From positions 1 to 5,343 of the forward strand of contig USLV01000107.1 of the NCBI GenBank assembly GCA_900555705.1: 5,343 nt of DNA, written 5' to 3'. Origin of the DNA: an uncultured Oscillospiraceae bacterium (GTDB lineage: Bacteria > Bacillota > Clostridia > Oscillospirales > Acutalibacteraceae). The position numbers and the translations under genes were made by a program. This document shows positions 1 to 5,301 of the stretch, one piece after another; within the stretch, counting starts at the first letter, position 1; the number at the start of each line of letters is the position of its first letter. Below the pieces are notes generated by a model. The model was not told where the DNA came from. It searched no databases and was given only the letters and a program-made list of their open reading frames with translations.

Positions 1-99
1 GCTTCGTACCGGCCGCTTCGTCCGTAACAGCGCCACAAACACCGCCAGTGTCAGCAGCGACGCCACCACCCACAGGCCGATCATCACCCATCCATTCAT
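1..99 (-). CDS. Small membrane protein, N-terminal fragment, probably BofA-like
   Basis: Only the first 33 codons are present; the frame is open at the window edge. The peptide starts MNGWVMIGLWVVASLLTLAV, is one hydrophobic helix over residues 3-25, and then turns basic (RTKRPVRS). The start is well supported: AAAAGGAGG lies at 110-118, 10 bases upstream, and the ATG overlaps the stop of the preceding DUF2508 gene as ATGA, which points to translational coupling. In Bacillus the DUF2508 gene yaaL is followed directly by bofA. BofA is a short membrane protein that holds back processing of pro-sigma-K during sporulation, and family members begin with a helix followed by a basic stretch. The BofA call rests on this neighbour rule and the helix pattern, not on a recognised BofA motif, because the conserved C-terminal half lies outside the window. 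It could be another small membrane protein. Confidence 0.5.
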   Translation of the reverse strand, partial: MNGWVMIGLWVVASLLTLAVFVALLRTKRPVRS

Positions 100-419
100 G
101 CCAGGCTCTCCTCCTTTTGTTCGGCCCTCCGGCTGCCCGTTTCCGCGCCGCAGAGCGCATCGCGCATCGACGGCGTCGCTACCGGCGCGGTGTAGGCCGC
201 GTGCCGCTCCCGCGCAAGGCGCAGCAGATATCGGTAGCGTGCCTGCAGCGCCAGTCGCTCATAGATGCAGGCTTCAATCAGATCCGTGTCATTCTCGAGC
301 CGGAACCAGTCGTCCACACACCCCAACCGGCGGCACACCTCCCGGATGGCGAGCGCAATCGGATCCTCCTGCAAATCCTCCCGGAGAATGGTCTGCTTCA
401 GCGTTCTGAACATGTACAT
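96..419 (-). CDS. DUF2508 family protein (YaaL-like)
   Basis: The product has 107 residues and no known biochemical function. The centre is helical and resembles the DUF2508 family: residues about 36-68 carry DDWFRLENDTDLIEACIYER followed by LALQARYRYLLRLARER, the family pattern of an acidic helix and then a helix rich in Tyr, Leu and Arg. The tail after about residue 70 is low in complexity and probably variable. There is no signal peptide or membrane segment, so a cytoplasmic location is expected. The start at 419 is preferred because GAAGG (426-430) lies 6 bases upstream; the ATG at 413, two codons later, would be 12 bases away. The stop overlaps the next gene's start (ATGA). The preceding gene is rnr, 51 bases upstream, where Bacillus has recR. 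The ribosome binding site can be folded into a hairpin (422-458). Family assignment is by recall of the pattern, with moderate certainty. Confidence 0.65.
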   Translation of the reverse strand: MYMFRTLKQTILREDLQEDPIALAIREVCRRLGCVDDWFRLENDTDLIEACIYERLALQARYRYLLRLARERHAAYTAPVATPSMRDALCGAETGSRRAEQKEESLA

Positions 420-421
420 AC

Positions 422-458
422 CCGCCCTTCACAAAATTCTTATGTGAAGTATGGGCGG
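422..458 (-). promoter_or_regulatory. Hairpin between rnr and the DUF2508 gene that would cover its ribosome binding site
   Basis: Read on the plus strand, CCGCCC (422-427) pairs with GGGCGG (453-458) and TTCACA (428-433) pairs with TGTGAA (443-448). This gives a 12-bp stem with a 4-base bulge (449-452) and a 9-base loop. In the minus-strand mRNA the structure begins 12 bases after the rnr stop codon, and its 3' arm contains the GAAGG that serves the DUF2508 start at 419. There is no T-run after it, so it is not an ordinary intrinsic terminator. The pairing is seen directly; its role in limiting translation of the downstream gene, or in stabilising the rnr 3' end, is inference. Confidence 0.5.
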
Positions 459-470
459 AATATGACGGCC

Positions 471-2561
471 TTAATCGGCCGGGACAAACCCAATTTTACC
501 GGTGGAGACATCAGCGGAGACAACGCGGATGCGAATTGGATCACCGACTGTCAGGAGAACCTCCCCCATCATCCCCAACACCGAGGCCATCCCATCGAAG
601 CGCGGCGCCGGGTCGGGCAGCTCCTCAAGCCGGATCATACCCTCCACCGTATCCGGTAGCAGAACATAGACCCCGAAAGCGCTGACCGAGGATACCACGC
701 CGTCCATACACTGTCCGATTCGGGGCAGCATAAATTCCGCTTTATAGCAGGCCTCGCAGCTTCGCTCTGCCGTCATCGCCCGCACCTCGCACTGAGAGGC
801 GGCGGACGCTGCCGAAGCCGCGAAGCGGCCGTAACGCGCGGTGTCTTTCCCAGCGAGTGAGGCGGTCAGGATACGATGGATCGCGAGGTCGGCATAGCGG
901 CGGATCGGCGAGGTGAAATGACAGTAGTCATCGAGCGAGAGGCCATAATGGCCGAGCGGCCGCGGGTCGTATTTCGCCTTGGCCATCGAGCGCAGCAGCT
1001 GATCCGAAATCAGCATCGCATAGCGGGTGTCCGCCGCCTCCGCAAGCAGGTGCTTAAGTGTCGACTTGGTGGGAGCATCCGATGCCGCACCGAGGCCGAG
1101 ACGTTCCGCCTGTTCCATCAACAGCGCCAGCCGTTCCTCATTCGGCGCTTCATGCACCCGGTAGACAAACGGCAGTTCCCGCTCGCGGGCGTATTTCGCT
1201 ACCTGCTCGTTTGCCGCAATCATGAACTGCTCGATCATCTCCTCCGCTTCACCGGTGACACGCGGCCGAATCTCGACCGGATGCCCGTCCGCATCAAGCA
1301 CAAACCCTGCCTCCCGGCTCTCGAGGTCAAGGGTACCGCGCGCCGAGGCCGCCGCCTTCAGCCGGGCAGCCAGCGCCCGCATCGACGGAAGCACCGCGGC
1401 AACCGGGCGATATTTCTCCTGTACGGCTGTCTCCGCTGTGCCATCGAAGAGCTGGTTCACTTCGCTGTAGACGCCGCGAACGGCGGAACGGATGACGCTT
1501 TTCGCGAGCCGAAAATTCCGACACACTCCGTCGCCGTCATAACTCAGCAGTGCCGTCATGGTCAACTTATCCTCGCCCGCGTTCAGCGAGCAGGCGCCGT
1601 TGGACAGTGCCGTCGGCAGCATCGGCACCACCCTGTCGGCAAAATAGACCGAGGTTCCCCGTGTCATCGCTTCCTCGTCCAGCGGCGTGTGCGGCTCGAC
1701 ATAGTGCGAGACGTCCGCAATGTGCACACCAAGCACCAGAAGACCATTCTCCTCCCAGAGCGAGATCGCATCGTCAAGATCTTTCGCATCGCGGCCGTCG
1801 ATCGTGAACACCGGCCGTTCCCGCAGATCCAGCCGTCCGGCGTATTCAGCCTCCGAGATTCCGGCAGCCTCCCGCTCGCGGGCCTGCCGTTCCACTTCCT
1901 CGGGAAAGACGGTCGGGATGCCCGCCGCGTCGAGAATCGCATCCGCGCAAACCCGCGCGCTGTCCGCCCGGCCATATACCGATATCACGGAGGCTATCAG
2001 ACGGTTCTGCTCATCCCAAGTGGCCAGGAACCGGATCTTATCCCCTGCCTGCGCCCCCCCAAGCGTCGATTTTCGAACCGGTACCGGGAAGCGGATCGCA
2101 CCGTCCGGGACAACTGTGTATTGCGGACGACCATGCCGCCCTTCTTCCGAGAACAGGCGTCCGGTATACAGCCGTGCTCCTTCCTGTTCAATCTGTAAGA
2201 TACGGCCGTGTGGCCCTCGAGCCTCGGGGCGGCCGAGGCGGATACGCACCTGATCGCCGGGCAGTGCACCACCGAGCTGCGCCCCCGGAATAAAACAGTC
2301 GCCGCCTTCCTCCATGCGGGCAAAACCAAATCCGGCGGAAAGCGATATCAGTTCGCCCCTGACCAAGCCTTCGGAACCCGCGCTGTATCGTCCTTTGGCA
2401 CTGCAAAAGATAGCGCCTGCACGCTCCAGCCGTTTCAGGTCGAGCAGGAATGCCCGGCGTTCCCCACGCCGCACACCCACGCGCTCCGCAATCGCGTCAG
2501 CCGACAATGACCGCTCCGCTTCTTCGAGACAGCGCCTGATCTTTTCCTTGAAATGCCTCAT
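471..2561 (-). CDS. rnr: Ribonuclease R (RNB-family 3'-5' exoribonuclease)
   Basis: RNase R degrades RNA processively from the 3' end and, unlike RNase II, can go through structured RNA; it acts in the cytoplasm in mRNA, rRNA and tmRNA-linked quality control. From the start used here the protein has 696 residues, slightly short for the family. Domains in order: winged-helix N-terminus (about 2-59), cold-shock OB fold (about 65-109, with GFGFARMEEGGDCFIPG), a second OB region, the RNB catalytic domain (about 245-570) and a C-terminal S1 domain (about 615-690, GVVSSVSAFGVYVLLPDTVEG). The catalytic acidic cluster is intact in TIDGRDAKDLDDA: D255, D261, D263 and D264 match RNase II D201, D207, D209 and D210. 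The RNB signature HFTSPIRRYADL is at about 548-559. The protein ends just after S1, without the lysine-rich tail of the E. coli enzyme. A frame seven codons longer (start 2582) exists, but the Shine-Dalgarno sequence lies inside that extension. It follows secG, the common Firmicutes order, but smpB does not come next. Confidence 0.96.
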   Translation of the reverse strand: MRHFKEKIRRCLEEAERSLSADAIAERVGVRRGERRAFLLDLKRLERAGAIFCSAKGRYSAGSEGLVRGELISLSAGFGFARMEEGGDCFIPGAQLGGALPGDQVRIRLGRPEARGPHGRILQIEQEGARLYTGRLFSEEGRHGRPQYTVVPDGAIRFPVPVRKSTLGGAQAGDKIRFLATWDEQNRLIASVISVYGRADSARVCADAILDAAGIPTVFPEEVERQAREREAAGISEAEYAGRLDLRERPVFTIDGRDAKDLDDAISLWEENGLLVLGVHIADVSHYVEPHTPLDEEAMTRGTSVYFADRVVPMLPTALSNGACSLNAGEDKLTMTALLSYDGDGVCRNFRLAKSVIRSAVRGVYSEVNQLFDGTAETAVQEKYRPVAAVLPSMRALAARLKAAASARGTLDLESREAGFVLDADGHPVEIRPRVTGEAEEMIEQFMIAANEQVAKYARERELPFVYRVHEAPNEERLALLMEQAERLGLGAASDAPTKSTLKHLLAEAADTRYAMLISDQLLRSMAKAKYDPRPLGHYGLSLDDYCHFTSPIRRYADLAIHRILTASLAGKDTARYGRFAASAASAASQCEVRAMTAERSCEACYKAEFMLPRIGQCMDGVVSSVSAFGVYVLLPDTVEGMIRLEELPDPAPRFDGMASVLGMMGEVLLTVGDPIRIRVVSADVSTGKIGFVPAD

Positions 2562-2570
2562 CGTCCAATT

Positions 2571-2579
2571 CCTCTCCTT
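2571..2579 (-). promoter_or_regulatory. Ribosome binding site that fixes the rnr start
   Basis: AAGGAGAGG reads on the minus strand at 2579-2571, nine bases before the ATG at 2561. The upstream in-frame ATG at 2582 has only GCCGTTTTGA in front of it, with no Shine-Dalgarno match. The rnr start is therefore taken as 2561, giving MRHFKEKIRRCLEE as the N-terminus. Confidence 0.75.
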
Positions 2580-2595
2580 CATTCAAAACGGCCAT

Positions 2596-2636
2596 AAAAA
2601 CAGCCCTGCCCGACAGAAAATCGGGCAGGGCGTTTT
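2596..2636 (-). terminator. Intrinsic terminator after secG
   Basis: A perfect 11-bp GC-rich stem, GCCCTGCCCGA (2603-2613) with TCGGGCAGGGC (2621-2631), closes a 7-base loop. On the minus strand the stem is followed by TGTTTTTA, so it would stop transcripts coming from secG, whose stop codon is at 2650. The flanks AAAAC/GTTTT can pair as well, and the plus strand also has T-runs (GTTTTGTTTT) after the stem, so it may work in both directions. It sits only about 35 bases before the rnr start, so rnr must depend on read-through or on a promoter I could not identify. Confidence 0.88.
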
Positions 2637-2649
2637 GTTTTCCTGCTAT

Positions 2650-2901
2650 TTACGCTCCGAGGAAGGTCGTGACCATCATGCCGGCAAAGACCAGCACAAA
2701 GAACACAATGGCGATCACTTTCGTCCACTTGGCCAGCAGCGCATCCAGCGTGCGAGCCTTGCCCTTCTCCATAAAGCTGTCAGCGGCACCGGCAATAGCG
2801 CCCAGGTTCGCCTGACGCCCCTCCTGCAACAGTACCACCAGGATAATCAGCAGCGAAAAAATAATCAAAACAATGCCTACAGCAATTTCCCAGCCTGTCA
2901 T
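2650..2901 (-). CDS. secG: Preprotein translocase subunit SecG
   Basis: SecG is the small accessory subunit of the SecYEG channel in the cytoplasmic membrane and assists SecA-driven export. The 83-residue product has the usual family length and layout: membrane helix 1 at about 5-25, a cytoplasmic loop and membrane helix 2 at about 62-80. The loop carries LLQEGRQANLGAIAGAADSF (24-43), a variant of the family's LLQ-x-G...LG-x-x-x-G pattern, followed by the charged MEKGKARTLDALLAKWTK that precedes helix 2; this form resembles clostridial SecG. The start at 2901 has GGAGGG at 2911-2916, nine bases upstream. A good promoter lies at 2947-2975, and a strong terminator follows the stop. rnr comes next on the same strand, the arrangement common in Firmicutes, which suggests that part of the secG transcription reads into rnr. 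Confidence 0.96.
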   Translation of the reverse strand: MTGWEIAVGIVLIIFSLLIILVVLLQEGRQANLGAIAGAADSFMEKGKARTLDALLAKWTKVIAIVFFVLVFAGMMVTTFLGA

Positions 2902-2946
2902 ACTTCCTGTCCCTCCAAGATATCATTGCAATCTTTTCTATTTTCT

Positions 2947-2975
2947 ATACTAGCATATCAACGGCAAAAAAGCAA
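2947..2975 (-). promoter_or_regulatory. Probable sigma-A promoter of secG
   Basis: On the minus strand, TTGCTT (2975-2970) is followed by a 17-base spacer and TAGTAT (2952-2947). The hexamers match four of six consensus bases at -35 and four of six at -10, and TGC directly before the -10 gives an extended -10 element. Transcription would start about 35-40 bases upstream of the secG ATG. Based on sequence only. Confidence 0.6.
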
Positions 2976-3062
2976 GCAAAACTTTTCCAATGCATCGCCG
3001 CATAATTTTCTTGACGACGGATATGCTACATCCGTCAGCGGGCAATCACGATTGCGTTTGCC

Positions 3063-3107
3063 AAAAACAGAAACGATTCTCACAGCAGAACCACGACATC
3101 TGTTTTT
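3063..3107 (-). repeat. Nine-bp perfect inverted repeat with an inner stem, possible weak terminator of the lipoprotein gene
   Basis: AAAAACAGA (3063-3071) and TCTGTTTTT (3099-3107) are exact inverted repeats separated by 27 bases. Inside, the minus-strand RNA can form GGUUCU with AGAAUC using one G-U pair; the same position is an A-C mismatch in a plus-strand RNA, which slightly favours the minus strand. Read on the minus strand, the structure begins with an A-run and ends in UCUGUUUUU, about 120 bases after the lipoprotein stop codon. It is AU-rich and weak, so its role as terminator is uncertain. Confidence 0.3.
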
Positions 3108-3111
3108 ATTC

Positions 3112-3168
3112 CCGCTGTCAAACCGCTCTCTATCGTCTGCAAAGGCGGTTGACAGCGGTTTTCTTTTT
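3112..3168 (+). terminator. Strong intrinsic terminator pointing along the plus strand, no known gene before it
   Basis: CCGCTGTCAA (3112-3121) pairs with TTGACAGCGG (3149-3158), and CCGC (3123-3126) pairs with GCGG (3145-3148), giving a 14-bp stem with one bulged A. The tract TTTTCTTTTT (3159-3168) follows immediately on the plus strand. On the minus strand the stem is followed by GAATAAAAACAG, with no T-run, so it is not a normal terminator for the lipoprotein gene. A plus-strand transcript ending here would have to start in the region upstream of secG or be antisense to secG. Confidence 0.65.
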
Positions 3169-3228
3169 GTCCGCAAAACAAGTGCCCGAATCGCGGGGAA
3201 CATCGGTACCGGTTAGAGCCGCTGCATC

Positions 3229-4083
3229 TCAGCCGGCCGGACGCAGACTGACCAGTATATACACCTGTTCCCTGTTCATTTGCGCCAGCCAGAGCGTGCC
3301 ACTGACATCATAGAGGCAGTACGCCATCGAATCCGGTTTTTTCTCGAGTTCATAAAAGAAACAGTCCTCCGGACGCTCGAGCGTTACCTCCTGACCGGAT
3401 ACTGCCATCTCACAGCCAGGCAGCGCCGGATCCGGCAGCGGCTTTGCCCGCAGCGTACCCAGCGTTCGCTCTCCGGCAGCATCAACGGCGGTCAGCACGC
3501 CGTTTCGAATGCGGTATTCCGGCATGTTGCGCGCATCCGGCAAAAACGAGCTCAGCGGGTTGACAAACAGCGTGCTGTCAAACCAGTAAGTGCCGTCGAT
3601 GGGACGACCGACAGAAAAGGAGAATGAGAGCGGGTGTGTCCCGGTCTCCCCGGAAAAGGAGAATGCCGTCCCGAGTCGATAGGTGCCGGGATAAAGCGGT
3701 TCACAGGTCGACAAATCATAGGTATGCGCGACCTCCTGACCGGGCGACAGCTCATAGGCAATCGACGGTACAACACCAGGGCCGTCGACCGGTTCCCAAT
3801 CCGCTTCTTCCCAGCGCGCGAGCGAGAACCCCTTGCCCCAGAGAACCGTCCGGTCGCCCTGGTTTTTCCAGCGCACCTCCAGTTCCCGCTTTTCCGGCCG
3901 GCAGGCCGTCAGCAGCAGTTCGACATCCGGCGTCGTTTTCACCGTCTCCGTCGGCACGATCTCATCCCGGCTCTCCGGCGCCGCCTGTTCACCGCAACCG
4001 GCCATAAAAATCGCGAGCACAATCGCCGCCAACAGTGCCGGCATCCGGCGCCATTCCAATCGCCAAAAGGCCCCGCCCCGCAT
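3229..4083 (-). CDS. Predicted lipoprotein with a bacterial Ig-like (Big_14-like) domain
   Basis: The product has 284 residues and carries a lipoprotein signal: basic N-region MRGGAFWRLEWRRMP, hydrophobic core ALLAAIVLAIF and lipobox MAGC, so C30 would be lipidated and the protein anchored on the outer face of the membrane. A Thr/Pro/Glu-rich linker follows to about residue 52. Residues about 54-158 look like a beta-sandwich of the Big_14 type: a strand segment with LEVRWKNQGDRTVLWGKGFSL, then LSPGQEVAHTYDLS, then LYPGTYRLG. The C-terminal part (about 160-284), starting DGTYWFDSTLF, is not recognised. The start at 4083 is chosen because AAAAAGGGGG (4091-4100) lies 7 bases upstream; a GTG nine codons earlier (4110) lacks a good binding site. 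It is transcribed alone, divergently from the topoisomerase gene. No enzymatic role is evident; binding or envelope sensing would be a guess. Confidence 0.8.
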   Translation of the reverse strand: MRGGAFWRLEWRRMPALLAAIVLAIFMAGCGEQAAPESRDEIVPTETVKTTPDVELLLTACRPEKRELEVRWKNQGDRTVLWGKGFSLARWEEADWEPVDGPGVVPSIAYELSPGQEVAHTYDLSTCEPLYPGTYRLGTAFSFSGETGTHPLSFSFSVGRPIDGTYWFDSTLFVNPLSSFLPDARNMPEYRIRNGVLTAVDAAGERTLGTLRAKPLPDPALPGCEMAVSGQEVTLERPEDCFFYELEKKPDSMAYCLYDVSGTLWLAQMNREQVYILVSLRPAG

Positions 4084-4131
4084 CGCGCATCCCCCTTTTT
4101 GAACAGTCACAACTCCGCTCTTTCTGCTTCC

Positions 4132-4160
4132 AGTTTACCAGTGATCGGACAGTCTGTCAA
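4132..4160 (-). promoter_or_regulatory. Promoter of the lipoprotein gene
   Basis: On the minus strand, a perfect -35 hexamer TTGACA (4160-4155) is followed by a 17-base spacer and TAAACT (4137-4132), with TGG directly before the -10 as an extended element. Transcription would start about 40 bases before the ATG at 4083. It is back to back with the plus-strand promoter at 4170-4199. Confidence 0.75.
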
Positions 4161-4169
4161 CCGCAGTAC

Positions 4170-4199
4170 TTGACAGAATTCCAGGATATGGAGTAAACT
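4170..4199 (+). promoter_or_regulatory. Promoter of the topoisomerase B-subunit gene
   Basis: A perfect -35 hexamer TTGACA (4170-4175) is followed by an 18-base spacer and TAAACT (4194-4199), the same -10 sequence as in the divergent promoter. Transcription would start near 4206, leaving a leader of about 39 bases before the ATG at 4245. A TATACT at 4221-4226 is a better -10 by sequence but has no -35 and would start within the ribosome binding site. Only nine bases separate the two -35 hexamers, so regulation or polymerase binding at one promoter could affect the other. Confidence 0.72.
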
Positions 4200-4244
4200 A
4201 GAACAATATATGAGATGGACTATACTTGAAGGAATGATGAATGT

Positions 4245-5301
4245 ATGGCTCCCAAAAAGCCAACCTATGGAAACGACAGTATCACCTCGCTGAAGGGGGC
4301 GGATCGCGTCCGAAAGCGTCCGGCCGTCATCTTCGGCTCCGACGGGCTGGAAGGCTGCGAACATGCGGTCTTTGAAATCCTCTCCAACTCCATCGACGAG
4401 GCGCGTGAGGGCTTTGGCAACCGAATCGTCACCACTCGCTTCGAGGACGGCTCTTTTGAGGTGCAGGATTTCGGCCGCGGTATGCCGGTCGACTTCAACC
4501 AGAAGGAAGGCCGCTATAACTGGGAGCTGATCTTCTGCGAGCTGTATGCAGGCGGTAAATACAATACCAACGACGGCGAGAGCTATGAATTCTCGCTCGG
4601 TCTCAACGGTCTCGGCGCCTGTGCCACCCAGTATTCCTCCGAATACATGGATGTGGAGGTGCACCGCGACGGCTTCTGCTATAAACTGCATTTCGAGCAG
4701 GGCGAAAACATCGGCGGGCTGCAAAAGGAGCCCTATGCCAAAAAAGACACCGGCACCACCATCCGCTGGAAGCCGGATCTTGCAGTCTTTACCGATATCG
4801 CCGTACCGCTCGACTATTTTCGTGATATCTTAAAGCGGCAGGCCATTGTCAATCAGGGTCTGCTGTTTATTCTCAAGAACCAGAACGGCCGCAGCTTCGA
4901 GACGGAGGAGTTCCGCTATGAAAACGGTATTGCGGACTATGTGAAAGAGCTGACAGGCGACGATACGCTGACCGACGTGCAGGTCTGGTCCTCCGAACGA
5001 AAAGGACGCGACCGTGCGGACAAGCCCGAATACAAGGTCAAGCTGAACGTCGCTTTCTGCTGCTCCAACAAACAGAGCCTTCTCGAATATTACCACAACT
5101 CCAGCTGGCTGGAGCACGGCGGATCACCGGAAAAGGCGGTTCGCTCCGCCTTCGTCTCACAGGTCGACGCCTATCTGCGGCAGAACGGGAAGTATCTCAA
5201 AAATGAGAGCAAGATCAGCTTCCAGGACGTGCAGGACTGCCTTGTGCTGGTCTCCTCCTCTTTCTCGACCCAGACCTCCTATGAAAACCAGACCAAAAAG
5301 G
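4245..5301 (+). CDS. DNA topoisomerase IV/gyrase B subunit, ParE/GyrB-like, truncated at the contig end
   Basis: This is the ATPase subunit of a type IIA topoisomerase, which with an A subunit passes DNA duplexes through each other. The 352 genuine codons cover the GHKL ATPase and transducer domains. Visible motifs: KGADRVRKRP (17-26); the N-box FEILSNSIDEA with E44 and N48; DFGRGMP with D75, G77 and G79; the lid motif GLNGLGA (119-125), where most GyrB proteins have GLHGVGA; GTTIRWKPD (170-178); and QTKK (349-352), whose K351 corresponds to the ATP-sensing lysine of GyrB (K337 in E. coli). The TOPRIM (EGDSA) region and C-terminus are absent because the contig ends. GSDGLEGCEH and HNSSWLEHGGSPEKAVRSAF suggest the divergent ParE-like clade I associate with Clostridia. 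AAGGA (4229-4233) is 11 bases before the ATG, rather far; ATGs at 4234, 4237 and 4241 are out of frame. The frame stays open to 5343 only through adapter sequence. Confidence 0.92.

Larger units (their letters stand above)
2976..3228. other. Intergenic region with a series of hairpins and no convincing gene
   Basis: Between the secG promoter and the end of the lipoprotein gene I find no reading frame with a credible product. Instead there are successive inverted repeats: GACGGAT (3016-3022) with ATCCGTC (3030-3036); GCAATC (3042-3047) with GATTGC (3050-3055); AAAAACAGA (3063-3071) with TCTGTTTTT (3099-3107); and the terminator-like hairpin at 3112-3158 with its T-run on the plus strand. A CATAAT at 3001-3006 could be a plus-strand -10, but no matching -35 lies at the right distance. 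The layout would fit a small plus-strand RNA of roughly 160 bases. I recognise no known RNA family, including 6S, SRP RNA, tmRNA or a riboswitch. Confidence 0.4.

Noticed and set aside
876..2198. A 440-residue reading frame on the plus strand opposite rnr
   Set aside because: It is the antisense shadow of a GC-rich RNase R gene with complete catalytic and S1 motifs. Its translation is rich in Arg, Pro and His, lacks any recognisable domain, and has no ribosome binding site.
3112..3175. TTGACA on both strands of the terminator hairpin as promoter -35 boxes
   Set aside because: Neither strand has a -10-like hexamer at 16-18 bases. The TTGACA copies are simply the two arms of the terminator stem.
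2314..3216. A 300-residue plus-strand frame running across the rnr start, secG and the intergenic region
   Set aside because: It crosses a strong bidirectional-looking terminator and is antisense to a clear SecG. The translation is low in hydrophobic clusters and rich in Ser, Gln and Arg, as expected for a chance frame.
3145..4164. Shared 11-mer CTGTCAACCGC between the terminator hairpin (minus strand, 3155-3145) and the divergent promoter (4154-4164), suggesting a common operator
   Set aside because: Several shared 11-mers are expected by chance in a window of this size when both strands are counted. One copy is explained by the -35 hexamer and the other by the terminator stem.
4221..4226. 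TATACT as a -10 box for the topoisomerase gene
   Set aside because: No -35-like hexamer lies 16-18 bases upstream, and transcription would begin within the ribosome binding site. The TTGACA/TAAACT pair at 4170-4199 explains expression better.
4107..4724. A 205-residue minus-strand frame opposite the topoisomerase gene
   Set aside because: It covers the GHKL motifs of the topoisomerase in antisense and runs through the divergent promoter region. The protein-like look (many Val, Ala, Glu) comes from reading the reverse complement of a biased coding sequence.
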